DNA from: Haplomitrium mnioides
Taxonomy: Eukaryota > Marchantiophyta > Haplomitriopsida > Calobryales
Reading direction: 5' to 3'
Assembly (NCBI GenBank): GCA_049999725.1
Contig: JBNGIS010020313.1
Location: 1 to 20,865 of the forward strand
DNA length: 20,865 nucleotides
Shown here: piece by piece, positions 8,590 to 16,060 of the stretch
How the letters are laid out: each line of letters begins with the position of its first letter
How positions within the stretch are numbered: position 1 is the stretch's first letter
Made by a program: the position numbers and the translations under genes
The notes under the pieces: generated by a model
The model's input: only the letters and a program-made list of their open reading frames with translations
Told to the model about the DNA's origin: nothing
Database searches by the model: none

Positions 8590-9676
8590 GCAAGAAGACA
8601 TATCAGAGTTGCCTCACGAGGGAGGAAGTAATCGGATTGAAAGGGAACGAGCGAAGAAGGGAGTTATTGAAGTTTCGGCCCGGGATTCTGAAAATCAAAT
8701 GTCTTCAAAAATTTTGAAAGGGGTCGACGGAATGTATCGTTCTTACATTGAACTTTTCCACGAGTTAGTAAGAGGCAGTAACTGACAGACATGGTAGTTA
8801 GAAGCCTATGAAACAGAGAGCAATATTTTGTTATTGTTAGTTTGATTAGTTGGAGTACCTAGCTATTAGATGGATTAGTTAGAAGGTAGTTAGAAAGGAA
8901 GAGAATAAGACGTGCAATGTTTCTTTTTTTTGGAGGATTACCCAAGAGATGGCCATGGCATGTGCGAGTCTAAATTTCAAATTAATAAAAGTTGGCCTTA
9001 TTTTCTGTGAAGTTTTCCCCTGTTATGAAATCTGGGTTACAAACCAGATGGAAAGCAGAAATTAATGAGAGGAGTAAAGCATTCGTTGGGAGATCATATC
9101 TTCTAGAGACAATAGGAGTGAGGTGGATTTATGTTTGTTGATTGAAAGCAGGGAAGGAGGCCATGCCAGTGGGGGTCATGCCAGGGGGTACCTAGGTGCA
9201 CTCTAGGTGGTGATTCCGCTGCAAAATCAGCAAGAACAGATCTGGAATTTTCTTGGGAGTATCCTTCAGTAAGGAGTGTAAGGGAAGAGAGAAGGCTGCT
9301 CTTAGACTTCCCATGCAAGTCTTTGCGTGAAGGATTTTCATCCTTTCTCACTTAAAGTCTTCTTGAAGGGGTAGGCTTCAAGGGATTCTTGCCTCTTGAG
9401 TGATCTGCAATGAAGTCAAGGGCAGCGGGCTGCAGCGGGTCATGCCAAAGGGGTACTTGAGTGTCGTTGTAGTAGCTGCAAGAGAAAGAGAGAGGGTACG
9501 AATGACCAAGGCAAGGAGAGCCAGGTCATGGGGTTGTGTTCAGTTGTCCCCGTTATCCCCAAAACGGCTGGAAGACACATTAATCGAAGAAAACAGTAGG
9601 CTACCTTGCTGCTCTTTGTGGGTTTGACACTGGATCAGAGTAATTTGATCCTGAATACTTGCAAGAAGCAGCAAAA

Positions 9677-10370
9677 CTTCCAACCATGCCTCATGGGTTT
9701 ACGACCATTGTGGTGTTTGTGGATAAGCTAAGCAAGCAAATTCATCTAGCATCGACAGTGGATACGGTGGATGCTCCCCAATTGACAAAGATTTATTTTG
9801 ATACAATCTTTCGATATCATGGAATGCAAAATGTACTTATATGTGATAGAGATCCACAATTTATTGGGAAGTTTTGGTGAGAATTATTTACAATTTTGGA
9901 TACCAAACTATCTATGTCTACGGCATATCATCCTCAAGCACATGAGCAAACCGAACGGGAAAATCGCACTATAGAGGATATACTTTGAGCATTTATCAAT
10001 GTTCATCATATGAATTGGGATAGTTTTTTATCAAATGCGGAGTTTGCATACAACAACTCTAAACAAGCAAGTTATGGGTTTTCTCATTTCTTTCTTAATT
10101 CTGGTCAACATCTTCTTGTTCTCGATGGTGCTTTCTCCTTCGTCATCTAATGTTCCCAGTCTTTCTACCTTTTTGTCTCATTTATCTTCCTCATTGCAAG
10201 ATGCCAAAAACCATCTTGATATTGCTCAAAATCGGCAAATTCAGCTTGTTGATAAACATCGTTGTGATTGCTTTTATGTTTTAGGTGATCAAGTTATGTT
10301 ATCCACTCATAATCTTCCATTGTCTTTAGATACTCAAGTCTGTAAGTTATCTCCTGCTTAGATTGGTCCA
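9677..10370 (+). pseudogene. Integrase catalytic core, second part (gypsy 2)
   Basis: After the insertion the frame continues with the conserved VVFVDKLSKQIHLA strand, then CDRDPQF with the second catalytic Asp at 9845-9847, and QTERENRT with the catalytic Glu at 9953-9955, again exactly 35 residues apart. A TGA at 9878-9880 replaces the codon after KFW, another TGA lies near 9987, and frameshifts follow near 10035 and 10140. Downstream LDIAQNRQIQLVDKHR and GDQVMLSTHNLPL are the usual linker towards the GPY/F module. Together with 5975-6709 this makes one disrupted integrase. Confidence 0.88.
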
Positions 10371-10735
10371 TTCTCTATTTCTCAGCTTATTTCTCCCATT
10401 GCTTATAAACTTGATCTTCCTCTTCATATGAAGATTCATCATGTGTTCCATGTGTCTAAACTTAAGCCTTTTGTTCATAGTCTATCTTCTTTTCCAAATT
10501 GTGTTCAACTTTCTCCTTCGGTCATTGTTCTTGATTATCATAAAGAATTTGAAGTAGACCATATTTTTGCGAAAAGAGTTATCAAACACGGGTGACATCC
10601 ACAAGTTCAATACAAGGTTTTGTAGAAAGGCTATCCACTTCATGATGCTACTTGAGAACCTTCTTCAAATCTTGAGAATGCTGAAGAAGCTATTAAGATT
10701 TTTGAAAGTTGCGGCAATGACGAGGATGTCATCGA
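10371..10735 (+). pseudogene. GPY/F module and chromodomain (gypsy 2)
   Basis: IGPFSISQLI and MKIHHVFHVSKLKPF mark the GPY/F module at about 10362-10475. A chromodomain follows with KEFEVDHIFAKRVIKHG, VQYKVL, KGYPLHDAT and NLENAEEAIKIFE. Stops fall at the RHxQ position and at two Trp positions (W-K-G-Y and A-T-W-E-P), consistent with G-to-A type changes at TGG/CGA codons. A chromodomain stop at the same W-K-G-Y Trp also occurs in gypsy 1. Confidence 0.85.
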
Positions 10736-10752
10736 TTAGATGGAGAGGATTA

Positions 10753-11101
10753 TGTAATAGTACAAGCATAAGGTTGTTCTATTTATAAGAAAATAGAGAG
10801 GAGTGAAGGAAGTGGTAGTGAGTCTCTTTTAGGGTTAAGATTGGATTACTTGCCTTTGAAGTCACTTTTGGTGAAGAGTCACTTTTAGGTTACTTGCATT
10901 CGAAATCACTTTTGGTAGAAAGTCACCTTTAGAGCTGAAATGAGAAGTGACTTGTAAGTCACTTGGGTTCTTTGGTTGCTTGGTATTTGCTTGCACTCTT
11001 GGTCTTAGCTTGGACCTTGAGTTGCTTTTGGTTGAAGAACTCTATTAAAGTTCACCTTGAGTTCTTACTCATTTGGATTTGGTCTTTGAGATTCTTTTAC
11101 A
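10753..11101 (+). repeat. 3' LTR of gypsy 2 (about 349 bp)
   Basis: A purine-rich stretch (GATGGAGAGGA) ending at about 10750 precedes TGTAATAG; the LTR is called to end at TTTTACA (11101). A TATA-like ATTTATAAG lies at about 10781. It contains a 44-bp tandem duplication. The minus-strand methyltransferase frame begins directly at 11102, which supports the right boundary independently. The flanking TCATG (11102-11106) should be one half of the target duplication; the other half is lost with the 5' end. Confidence 0.65.
10846..10933 (+). repeat. 44-bp tandem duplication in LTR
   Basis: Units start TTACTTGC at 10846 and 10890; both contain AAGTCACTTTTGG-like and AGTCACYTTTAG phrases. The short word AGTCACTT occurs again near 10950-10970. 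Confidence 0.8.
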
Positions 11102-11845
11102 TCATGGGTTACTAATATCGAACTCTAACTTGTCTTTTAACCCACACTTTAGGTCAACAACAACAATGAAAAAACTATGCGAATACTTGTTTGTGAGCAT
11201 TCTCTGCGCCAGAACCTCAACAAAATCTTCATTCAACCTTCTAGTCTAGAAAGGTCCCCAGTTGTCCATTCTAGGTTTCGGTAGATTCAAATTTTCCATC
11301 CTAATGGTGATTGTTTCTTCACGAACTCTGCATCGCTGGATTGTAGACTCTTTTATTTTGTTTTTGTCTTCCTCAGACACTATCTGAGGGTCCACCTGCT
11401 CCCTTTCTTGGAAAGTTTGCAACCCCTTGTGGGATTTCCTTTTAGATCTTGATGTTGGAGCCTGATTTGGCTCTGGCTCTGATTCTTGCCTCGAGTTGCT
11501 TGGTGATGAAGACAAAGGGGCAGTAGAAGACAACCTTGTTGTAGATTCCGAGGGGGCTGGCTCCTCCTCAATGACCGGTGCTAGAACAAGCTTTTTCTTC
11601 TTGGCAGTCAGTTTCTTTTTCTTTTTTAGCCTCAACTGGCTCAACCTCCTTTCTTTTTTTCTTGGCAGAAAGGTCTGCCGCGTTACTCAAAATGTTGCCA
11701 CGCTCGGATCTGGCACTAGTTGTTGAATGTTAGCGCCTTGCTTGGGCTTCAGAATCTTGATATGGATGGCTAGTTTAATGAAGTTGCGCTCAATAAGCTT
11801 CGCGTCTTTGTAACCATCGACGAAATCCACCAGAAACTGAGTAAA
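11102..11845 (-). pseudogene. Methyltransferase-linked gene, second exon (Lys-rich linker)
   Basis: A single minus-strand frame runs for 744 bp from a strong 3' splice site (T-rich tract ending TTTTCAG) to the gypsy 2 LTR, with only two stops inside (TGA at 11687-11689, TAG at 11246-11248). It encodes FTQFLVDFVDGYKDAKLIER, a Lys tract (about 11575-11645), a Ser/Pro/Glu-rich low-complexity linker, and then NLPKPRMDNWGPF followed by RRLNEDFVEVLAQRML. The last part loosely resembles the N-terminal ParB-like region that precedes some DNA methylase domains; that is a weak call. The same strand resumes beyond gypsy 2 with the methylase exons at 5965-4915, so I infer one gene split by the element. 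Confidence 0.55.
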
Positions 11846-12398
11846 CTGAAAATAAAACAAAAAAAATTAAACGTAAGTACAAGTGTTCAAGGTAAGAGAT
11901 AAGACAATACATTCAATGTGCGCAAGGACTCTAATAACCATACGCACGTGCACTACACAAGGGAGTCCATGGACGCATGGACTCCTATGTCCAAGCGCAA
12001 CTGAACTCTCAAGTCCATGAGCGTATGGACTCCCAAGTCCAAGTGCGCCTGGACTCCCAAGCTCATGTGCACATGGACTTAGAGTACATGTGCGCATGGA
12101 CTCCCAAGTCCAAGCGCGCATGTACTCCAAGTCCAAGCGCGCATGTACTCCAAGTCCAAGCGCGCATGTACTTCAAGTCCAAGCGCGCATGTACTCCAAG
12201 TCCAAGCGCGCATGTACTCCAAGTCCATGTGTGTATGAACTTGAGAGTCCAAGCATGCAGAGACTTGGGAGTCCATCCGCGCATTGACTCTTGGATCCAT
12301 GTGCAACCAAACCCCGGGACTCCATGCTTGCATGAACTCCATAGGAGTTCCAACTTAGTAAAAAGAAAAATAAATGAAAAAAGATTTTCAGAAATTAC
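11846..12398 (-). other. Putative intron carrying minisatellite array 2
   Basis: The donor is AAG|GTAATT (exon ends at 12399) and the acceptor TTTTATTTTCAG|TTT (exon starts at 11845). Both junctions are in phase 0, so splicing would join EDGK to FTQF without a shift. Most of its 553 bp is the minisatellite. Frames drawn through it in both directions are repeat artefacts. Confidence 0.7.
11922..12340 (+). repeat. Minisatellite array 2, period 23-24 bp
   Basis: About 17 units of type AAGTCCAAGCGCGCATGTACTCC. Units starting at 12106, 12129, 12152, 12175 and 12198 are spaced exactly 23 bp and nearly identical, while outer units are diverged and about 24 bp long (variants with GTGCGCATGGACTCCC). 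The array fills a putative intron and shares its core with array 1 (4345-4743) and array 3 (13311-13430). Confidence 0.93.
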
Positions 12399-12731
12399 CT
12401 TACCATCTTCCTTTGCGGCTAAAATATGCTTGACAAAAATGTCCCTCTCTTTAAACTCGTTAAAAGAAAATCGTTTGCCATTTGTATAGTAAAGGGCTAT
12501 TGAATCTTGGGACTGCACAAGTAGCCTAGTGTTGGCTTTCTTGCCCTCACGTATCATCGTAATTTGAACTACTAGACCCAAATTGAATTTTTCACCTTCA
12601 CCAGCAAAAAGGTGACAGTAATTAACGAGCCAATTCCACTCAAGTTTTGCAAGCTTTAGAGCCTTGACAACATCTGAATACCTGTATGGCTTTGATTAAG
12701 TAGGGCAGAAAACATTTCTTGGAGATGCCAT
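12399..12731 (-). pseudogene. Methyltransferase-linked gene, first recognised exon
   Basis: The minus-strand frame starts ATG at 12731 with MASPRNVF and continues to the donor at 12399 with a single in-frame TAA at 12696-12698 (codon 12). It encodes KPYRYSDVVKALKLAKLEWN, YCHLFAGEGEKFNLGLVVQI, and FNEFKERDIFVKHILAAKE. I do not recognise a domain. The one stop and absence of frameshifts suggest recent decay or a mis-sequenced base. It is the most upstream part seen of the gene that continues at 11845-11102, and it starts 358 bp from the divergent transposase-like gene. An upstream exon cannot be excluded (TTTTTTACCTCTAG lies just before). Confidence 0.55.
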
Positions 12732-13089
12732 TCTCAAGATGTTAGAAACAAGTGAATCTAGAGGTAAAAAATGTAATGAACAAAAGCTCACAAATCTCTG
12801 AAGGCTAGAAATAGCAAAAAAGTAAGTAAATGCAAAAACAAGGATGGCAAGAAAACAAAAACCAAAAACTGACCTCACGACAATAGAAGGAAACTTTCCA
12901 CTAATGCNNNNNNNNNNNNNNNNNNNNNNNNNNNNNNNNNNNNNNNNNNNNNNNNNNNNNNNNNNNNNNNNNNNNNNNNNNNNNNNNNNNNNNNNNNNNN
13001 NNNNNNNATCTTTTAGGTGTGTTGTAAGAGGTTCATAATATTTGTTAAAATAATTCCTTGAAGTACTTAATTTTTAGAGAGCCTTTTCA
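12732..13089. other. Divergent intergenic region, with a gap
   Basis: This stretch separates the minus-strand methyltransferase-linked gene from the plus-strand transposase-like gene and should hold both promoters. Little can be read because 12908-13007 is N. No TATA box is obvious on either side. Confidence 0.45.
12908..13007. other. Assembly gap (100 N)
   Basis: Exactly 100 N; a scaffold gap of unknown true length between two divergent genes. Confidence 0.99.
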
Positions 13090-13204
13090 ATGGCTGGAGT
13101 TTTTGACAGCAAGAAGAGGTTAGAGTTTCAAGATTCATCTTCACAAAAAAAGTGTTACTTTTAACAAGCAGGTTGAGATTTGTTCAAACAGCAATTATTT
13201 GGAG
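13090..13204 (+). pseudogene. Putative first exon of transposase-like gene
   Basis: ATGGCTGG at 13090 opens a frame reading MAGVFDSKKRLEFQDSSSQK and, after two stops (TAA, TGA), DLFKQQLFG, ending at GGAG|GTAAGC, a good 5' splice site. The start context and donor make it a reasonable first exon, but no domain is present and the next acceptor is not clear, so the link to 13235 onwards rests on strand and position. Confidence 0.35.
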
Positions 13205-13234
13205 GTAAGCAATTGAATACCAAAAGCGTCAAGT

Positions 13235-14500
13235 GTGATGGTGAGTATATTAGGAGAAAAGATAACTTCAATTAAATCACATAGTTCCACCCAAAAAGAT
13301 CAAGAAGGTGAACTCCATGCGCGCATAGGGTCAAGGAGGGAATCCAATGCGCGCATAGGATTAATGACCGAACAACTTGCGTGCAAAGGATCAAAGAGGG
13401 AACCCAATGATCGCAGAGAACTAAAGAAACAATCTTCATCCAACACAAGATCTTTGTTGCCCTTCAAGCGGTCGAAGTTGAATCTTTCTTCTAAGTATTC
13501 CAATATATCAGAAAAAAAAGGTTCAACACAGAAATTCCAGATGGTTGTAAACCTTTCTTCGTCCACATCTGAGAGAGACCTTGATATTCATGATCAAAGT
13601 ATGTTTGTTCAAAACACAAAAAGCATACAATATATAGATAGTTTTAATTTTGGAGATGAGCCACTCTTCCCAATAGCACCACTCAAACAACAACAGATTT
13701 CGTTTCAAGTTGCACTTTGTAAGGAGATTGGGACATCTAAAACAAACCGAATTCTTTTGAAGGAGTCTTTAATCGATAGTTTGGGAAATGATTCTAGCAA
13801 AGAGTCTCAATCAATCAACATTTCTTTGGAGTTATTGCCAAGGGCACCGATTTTATTACAAAAAACATTTCTTTCTAATCGAGATATTGATGAAGATTCA
13901 GTTTCGGAATGGTGCAGTTCTCTCAATCCTCAAGAAGAACCTCATCGCTCAAAAATATTCTACGACTGAACAAACGGTGTTTACGATGACCACCAAGATC
14001 TTCATGATGAATTATCTCCTATTGTTGGATTCTCTTACGGACCAAATCGTCCAGCACAACATAAGAATTCCTTTCCTAGGCCAAAACCCAAACATGTAAA
14101 CACCTTACACAAAAGTTCTTTGTGGAAAGTCCATTATAACGAGAGCTTTGTGAAGAAAAAACTCGATCCAATGTCAATTTCTAAATTGAAGGGAATATCT
14201 TGTTGTCGAAATAATTGCTTGTCGTTGTGCAAGGTAGATCTTTTGAAAATTATAAGAGAAACATACTTTTGACAAAACATGAAGAATCGAGATATCATAC
14301 TGTAATGGGAATACCAAGAAAATACTTTGATGTTGAAAATTGATTTACATTGCTTTGCGGTACTTTTGTTTATAGAAGAGCCTTCAAATTAATATTAGCA
14401 GTAGGGAATGATAAATGTGGGAGCACGGTTGTTGACAGAGAATCAGAAGTAGCTCGAATAAGTTCTTTTCGACGCGGTGGAGTAAGAAGAAAATGGTAAA
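13235..14500 (+). pseudogene. Transposase-like protein, N-terminal part (plant DDE-type, DUF7869-like)
   Basis: An open frame of 244 codons (13235-13969) is followed in the same frame, after one TGA, by a stretch to 14272, then a frame change and a further stretch to about 14500. The first part is Ser-rich and begins with four 10-residue repeats encoded by a 30-bp minisatellite. The later part has the recognisable family signature: ISCCRNNCLSLCKVDLLKIIRETYF (given here as CCRNNC, then KIIRETYF), LTKHEESRYH, and CGTFVYRRAF followed by ILAVGND. This Cys pair, R-x-x-Y helix and C-x-x-x-x-x-R-A-F pattern precede the catalytic core in a widespread uncharacterised eukaryotic transposase-like family. 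Host sequence ends at 14501 where a 3.9-kb insertion begins. GTGAGT at 13240 could be a donor, so the repeat region may be intronic. Confidence 0.6.
13311..13430 (+). repeat. Minisatellite array 3, four 30-bp units
   Basis: Units start at 13311, 13341, 13371 and 13401, exactly 30 bp apart, of type AAYYCAATGCGCGCATAGG plus a variable tail. In the plus frame they translate as 10-residue repeats (ELHARIGSRR, ESNARIGLMT, EQLACKGSKR, EPNDRRELKK). The GCGCGCATAGG core is shared with arrays 1 and 2. Confidence 0.92.
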
Positions 14501-14501
14501 G
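14486..14501 (+). repeat. Left copy of direct repeat flanking the 3.9-kb insertion
   Basis: GAAGAAAATGGTAAAG here and GAACTATCTGGTAAAG at 18414-18429 match at 12 of 16 positions, including a perfect terminal TGGTAAAG (14494-14501 and 18422-18429). They bracket the point where the transposase frame is interrupted, so they are a candidate target-site duplication. Confidence 0.55.
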
Positions 14502-14705
14502 CTTTTAGTTTTGGATTAATGAGTGTAGAGTTGTAAGATGTAAGGATTAGAGGAATATTTTTGATATCATTGGCCAAGGAGAGAGGGCTAAGTGATGAAG
14601 AAGTGATGTTTTTTTTAGTGGAAAAAAATTTCTTCCTAGTAAAACTAATCTAATTGTTGAGGGCCAAGGCTAGCCCCTATTTACTACTATGTTGCATGTG
14701 TTGAT

Positions 14706-14760
14706 GGACAACTTGCCCAGGAGCCAGTCGAAGTGTATCGTTTCAGAGGACAAGTTGCCC
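14706..14760 (+). repeat. 13-bp direct repeat
   Basis: GGACAACTTGCCC at 14706-14718 recurs as GGACAAGTTGCCC at 14748-14760, within a GC-richer part near the left end of the insertion. Its meaning is unclear. Confidence 0.6.
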
Positions 14761-15563
14761 TATTGTGCCTTGAACTAGATCCGTCCAGGGGTAGAGTATT
14801 AAGCGGTGGCCTTGCACCCCTGTGGGACTGCCTCTCGAAACTATGTTAGTGTCAAATATTTATATATTTTTCTAGCTTATTGGAGAAAACTTATGGGACA
14901 AATGCAGCTACAGTGTGTGACGAGTTGGTGGAGGATCGATCTGTAAGAAGGCTCCTTCTTTGTGATCTGTCTGATTGAGGAGACATTCTTTGTAAGTCGC
15001 TATGTAGCAAGGAGCATTTGAATGAACGAGAAGGTACGAAAAGCCCTGTGGAAGAAAATCCCTGCTACGACATTCGAATGAAGAATCAAATTCGATGAAG
15101 GGCCTACTGGAATTGATTGATCCACGATGTTGCCTATTCTTACTACAAAATCCAATTAAAGTGAAGGCTGCAGACTGCGTCGAAAGCCCTACGGAATACG
15201 AAATGTGATAAGGAAGAAAGCGATCAGCCTGTGCGATAATGAAATCTATGCTAGGGAGCGATATGATGAGAAGAGAAACGCCGGATGTTTAGAAATGTGG
15301 AAGCAAAGCTCCTACGATGGAGAAGAAGGTTCTATCCTGGCAATGAAAGAAGAACTTCAAATATGAATACATGGGGATATCCATGCGAAGAAGAATTCAA
15401 ATAGCGATGAAGGAGCAATGACTTGGCCATGGTATCTGCGTGTGGAGATGAATCAGAAAGATTGAAGAGAAGGATTCGATCGCGGAGAATCTGAAGAATC
15501 CAAAGAATCTAAAGAGTCCGTTGTCCGCGAGGGGTCTGATCCAAAGAATAGAGCAGAACTGAA

Positions 15564-15685
15564 CCTTCTTAAGTGGGGAGCCCACTTAAGTTGGTTCCGA
15601 TCAGCCTTCCTAAGTGGGGAGCCCACTTAAGTTGGTTCCAATCAGCCTTCCTAAGTAGGGAGTACCGGTTAAACTGGATCCAAAG
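15564..15685 (+). repeat. Three-unit 41-bp cassette, copy B
   Basis: Units at 15564-15604, 15605-15645 and 15646-15685. The first two are almost identical (differences at the C/TTAAG start and one G/A), and the third ends in the GTACCGGTTAAACTGG form seen in copy C. The first unit contains a perfect hairpin, CTTAAGTGGG-GAG-CCCACTTAAG (15568-15590). Confidence 0.9.
15568..15590. repeat. Perfect 10-bp hairpin in cassette B
   Basis: CTTAAGTGGG, loop GAG, CCCACTTAAG. The second unit (15610-15631) keeps eight of the arm pairs; copies A and C have lost most of the symmetry. Confidence 0.85.
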
Positions 15686-15753
15686 CGGGGGAAGGATTAA
15701 GCGGCCGAAATGGTCATACATAGACAATTCAGACTCAAGAAAAGGGTGATCTT

Positions 15754-16060
15754 GAAAGTTCGAACTGGTCCTGCAGATAATCTGAGAAAGTTTGAAATGG
15801 ATTTATGAGAGTCATTGTTCTTACATTGAACTTTTCCACGAGTGACTAAGGGGAGTAATACCTAAATGGCCAAAAGGATGATCTATCAAGAATTTGGACT
15901 ATGGGAAGAATAAATGAGCATCAACGAAAGGATGATCTATCGCCTATCTGGACTAAAGGGAAGTAAGTTTGAAAGTTTGAATCGGACGGGGTGAAAGTTC
16001 GAATTTGGCTAGAGATTGAAAGTTCAAAAAGGGTATAGATTCGAGAGACGAAAGTTCGAC
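15754..16060 (+). repeat. Cluster of GAAAGTTYGAA motifs
   Basis: GAAAGTTCGAA or one-base variants occur at 15754, 15786, 15971, 15993, 16018 and 16050. The same motif is found downstream of cassette A (8057, 8080) and cassette C (16999). It contains GAAnnTTC, the two-module core of a heat-shock element, but full three-module elements are not seen. Confidence 0.75.

Larger units (their letters stand above)
6710..9676. mobile_element. 2967-bp insertion in gypsy 2 integrase, LTR-like, noncoding
   Basis: The integrase frame stops matching at 6709 and resumes exactly in phase after 9676, and CTTCC is present at both edges (6705-6709 and 9677-9681), a 5-bp target-site duplication typical of LTR retrotransposons. 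The left end is TGTGGGAGCATAC, a plausible LTR start. The right end (GCAAAA) lacks the expected CA. A TGGATCAGAG string at about 9631, close to the plant TGGTATCAGAG primer-binding site, suggests one long (about 2.9 kb) LTR plus a short internal remnant. No protein domain is seen inside. It shares collinear blocks with the 14502-18413 insertion: the three-unit cassette, TCTGTGAAGTTTTCCCC (9004-9020), and GGGGTACTTGAGTGTC (9450-9465). Confidence 0.75.
5966..11101 (+). mobile_element. Ty3/gypsy chromovirus remnant 2, split by a nested insertion
   Basis: Coding remnants run RNase H, integrase zinc region, first catalytic Asp (to 6709), then after a 2967-bp insertion the rest of the integrase, GPY/F and chromodomain, and a 3' LTR (10753-11101). 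Gag, protease, RT and the 5' LTR are missing. It is a different chromovirus lineage from remnant 1: the catalytic-region residues differ widely and the LTRs share no clear similarity beyond TGTAA. It sits between two halves of a minus-strand methyltransferase gene, which it apparently interrupts. Confidence 0.85.

Noticed and set aside
9400-9627. Plus-strand 75-codon frame before the integrase fragment
   Set aside because: It lies within the nested insertion upstream of the duplicated CTTCC and is not part of the integrase.
12106-12220. Array resembling CRISPR repeats
   Set aside because: The units abut each other with no unique spacers; the setting is a plant nuclear intron. It is a minisatellite.
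11977-12489. Plus-strand 170-codon open frame through the minisatellite
   Set aside because: It is a repetitive translation of the 23-24 bp units, has no domain, and overlaps a well-supported minus-strand exon and intron.
12063-12581. Minus-strand 172-codon frame taken as one continuous protein
   Set aside because: Its first half is real exon sequence, but after the GTAATT donor it simply reads through the intronic minisatellite.
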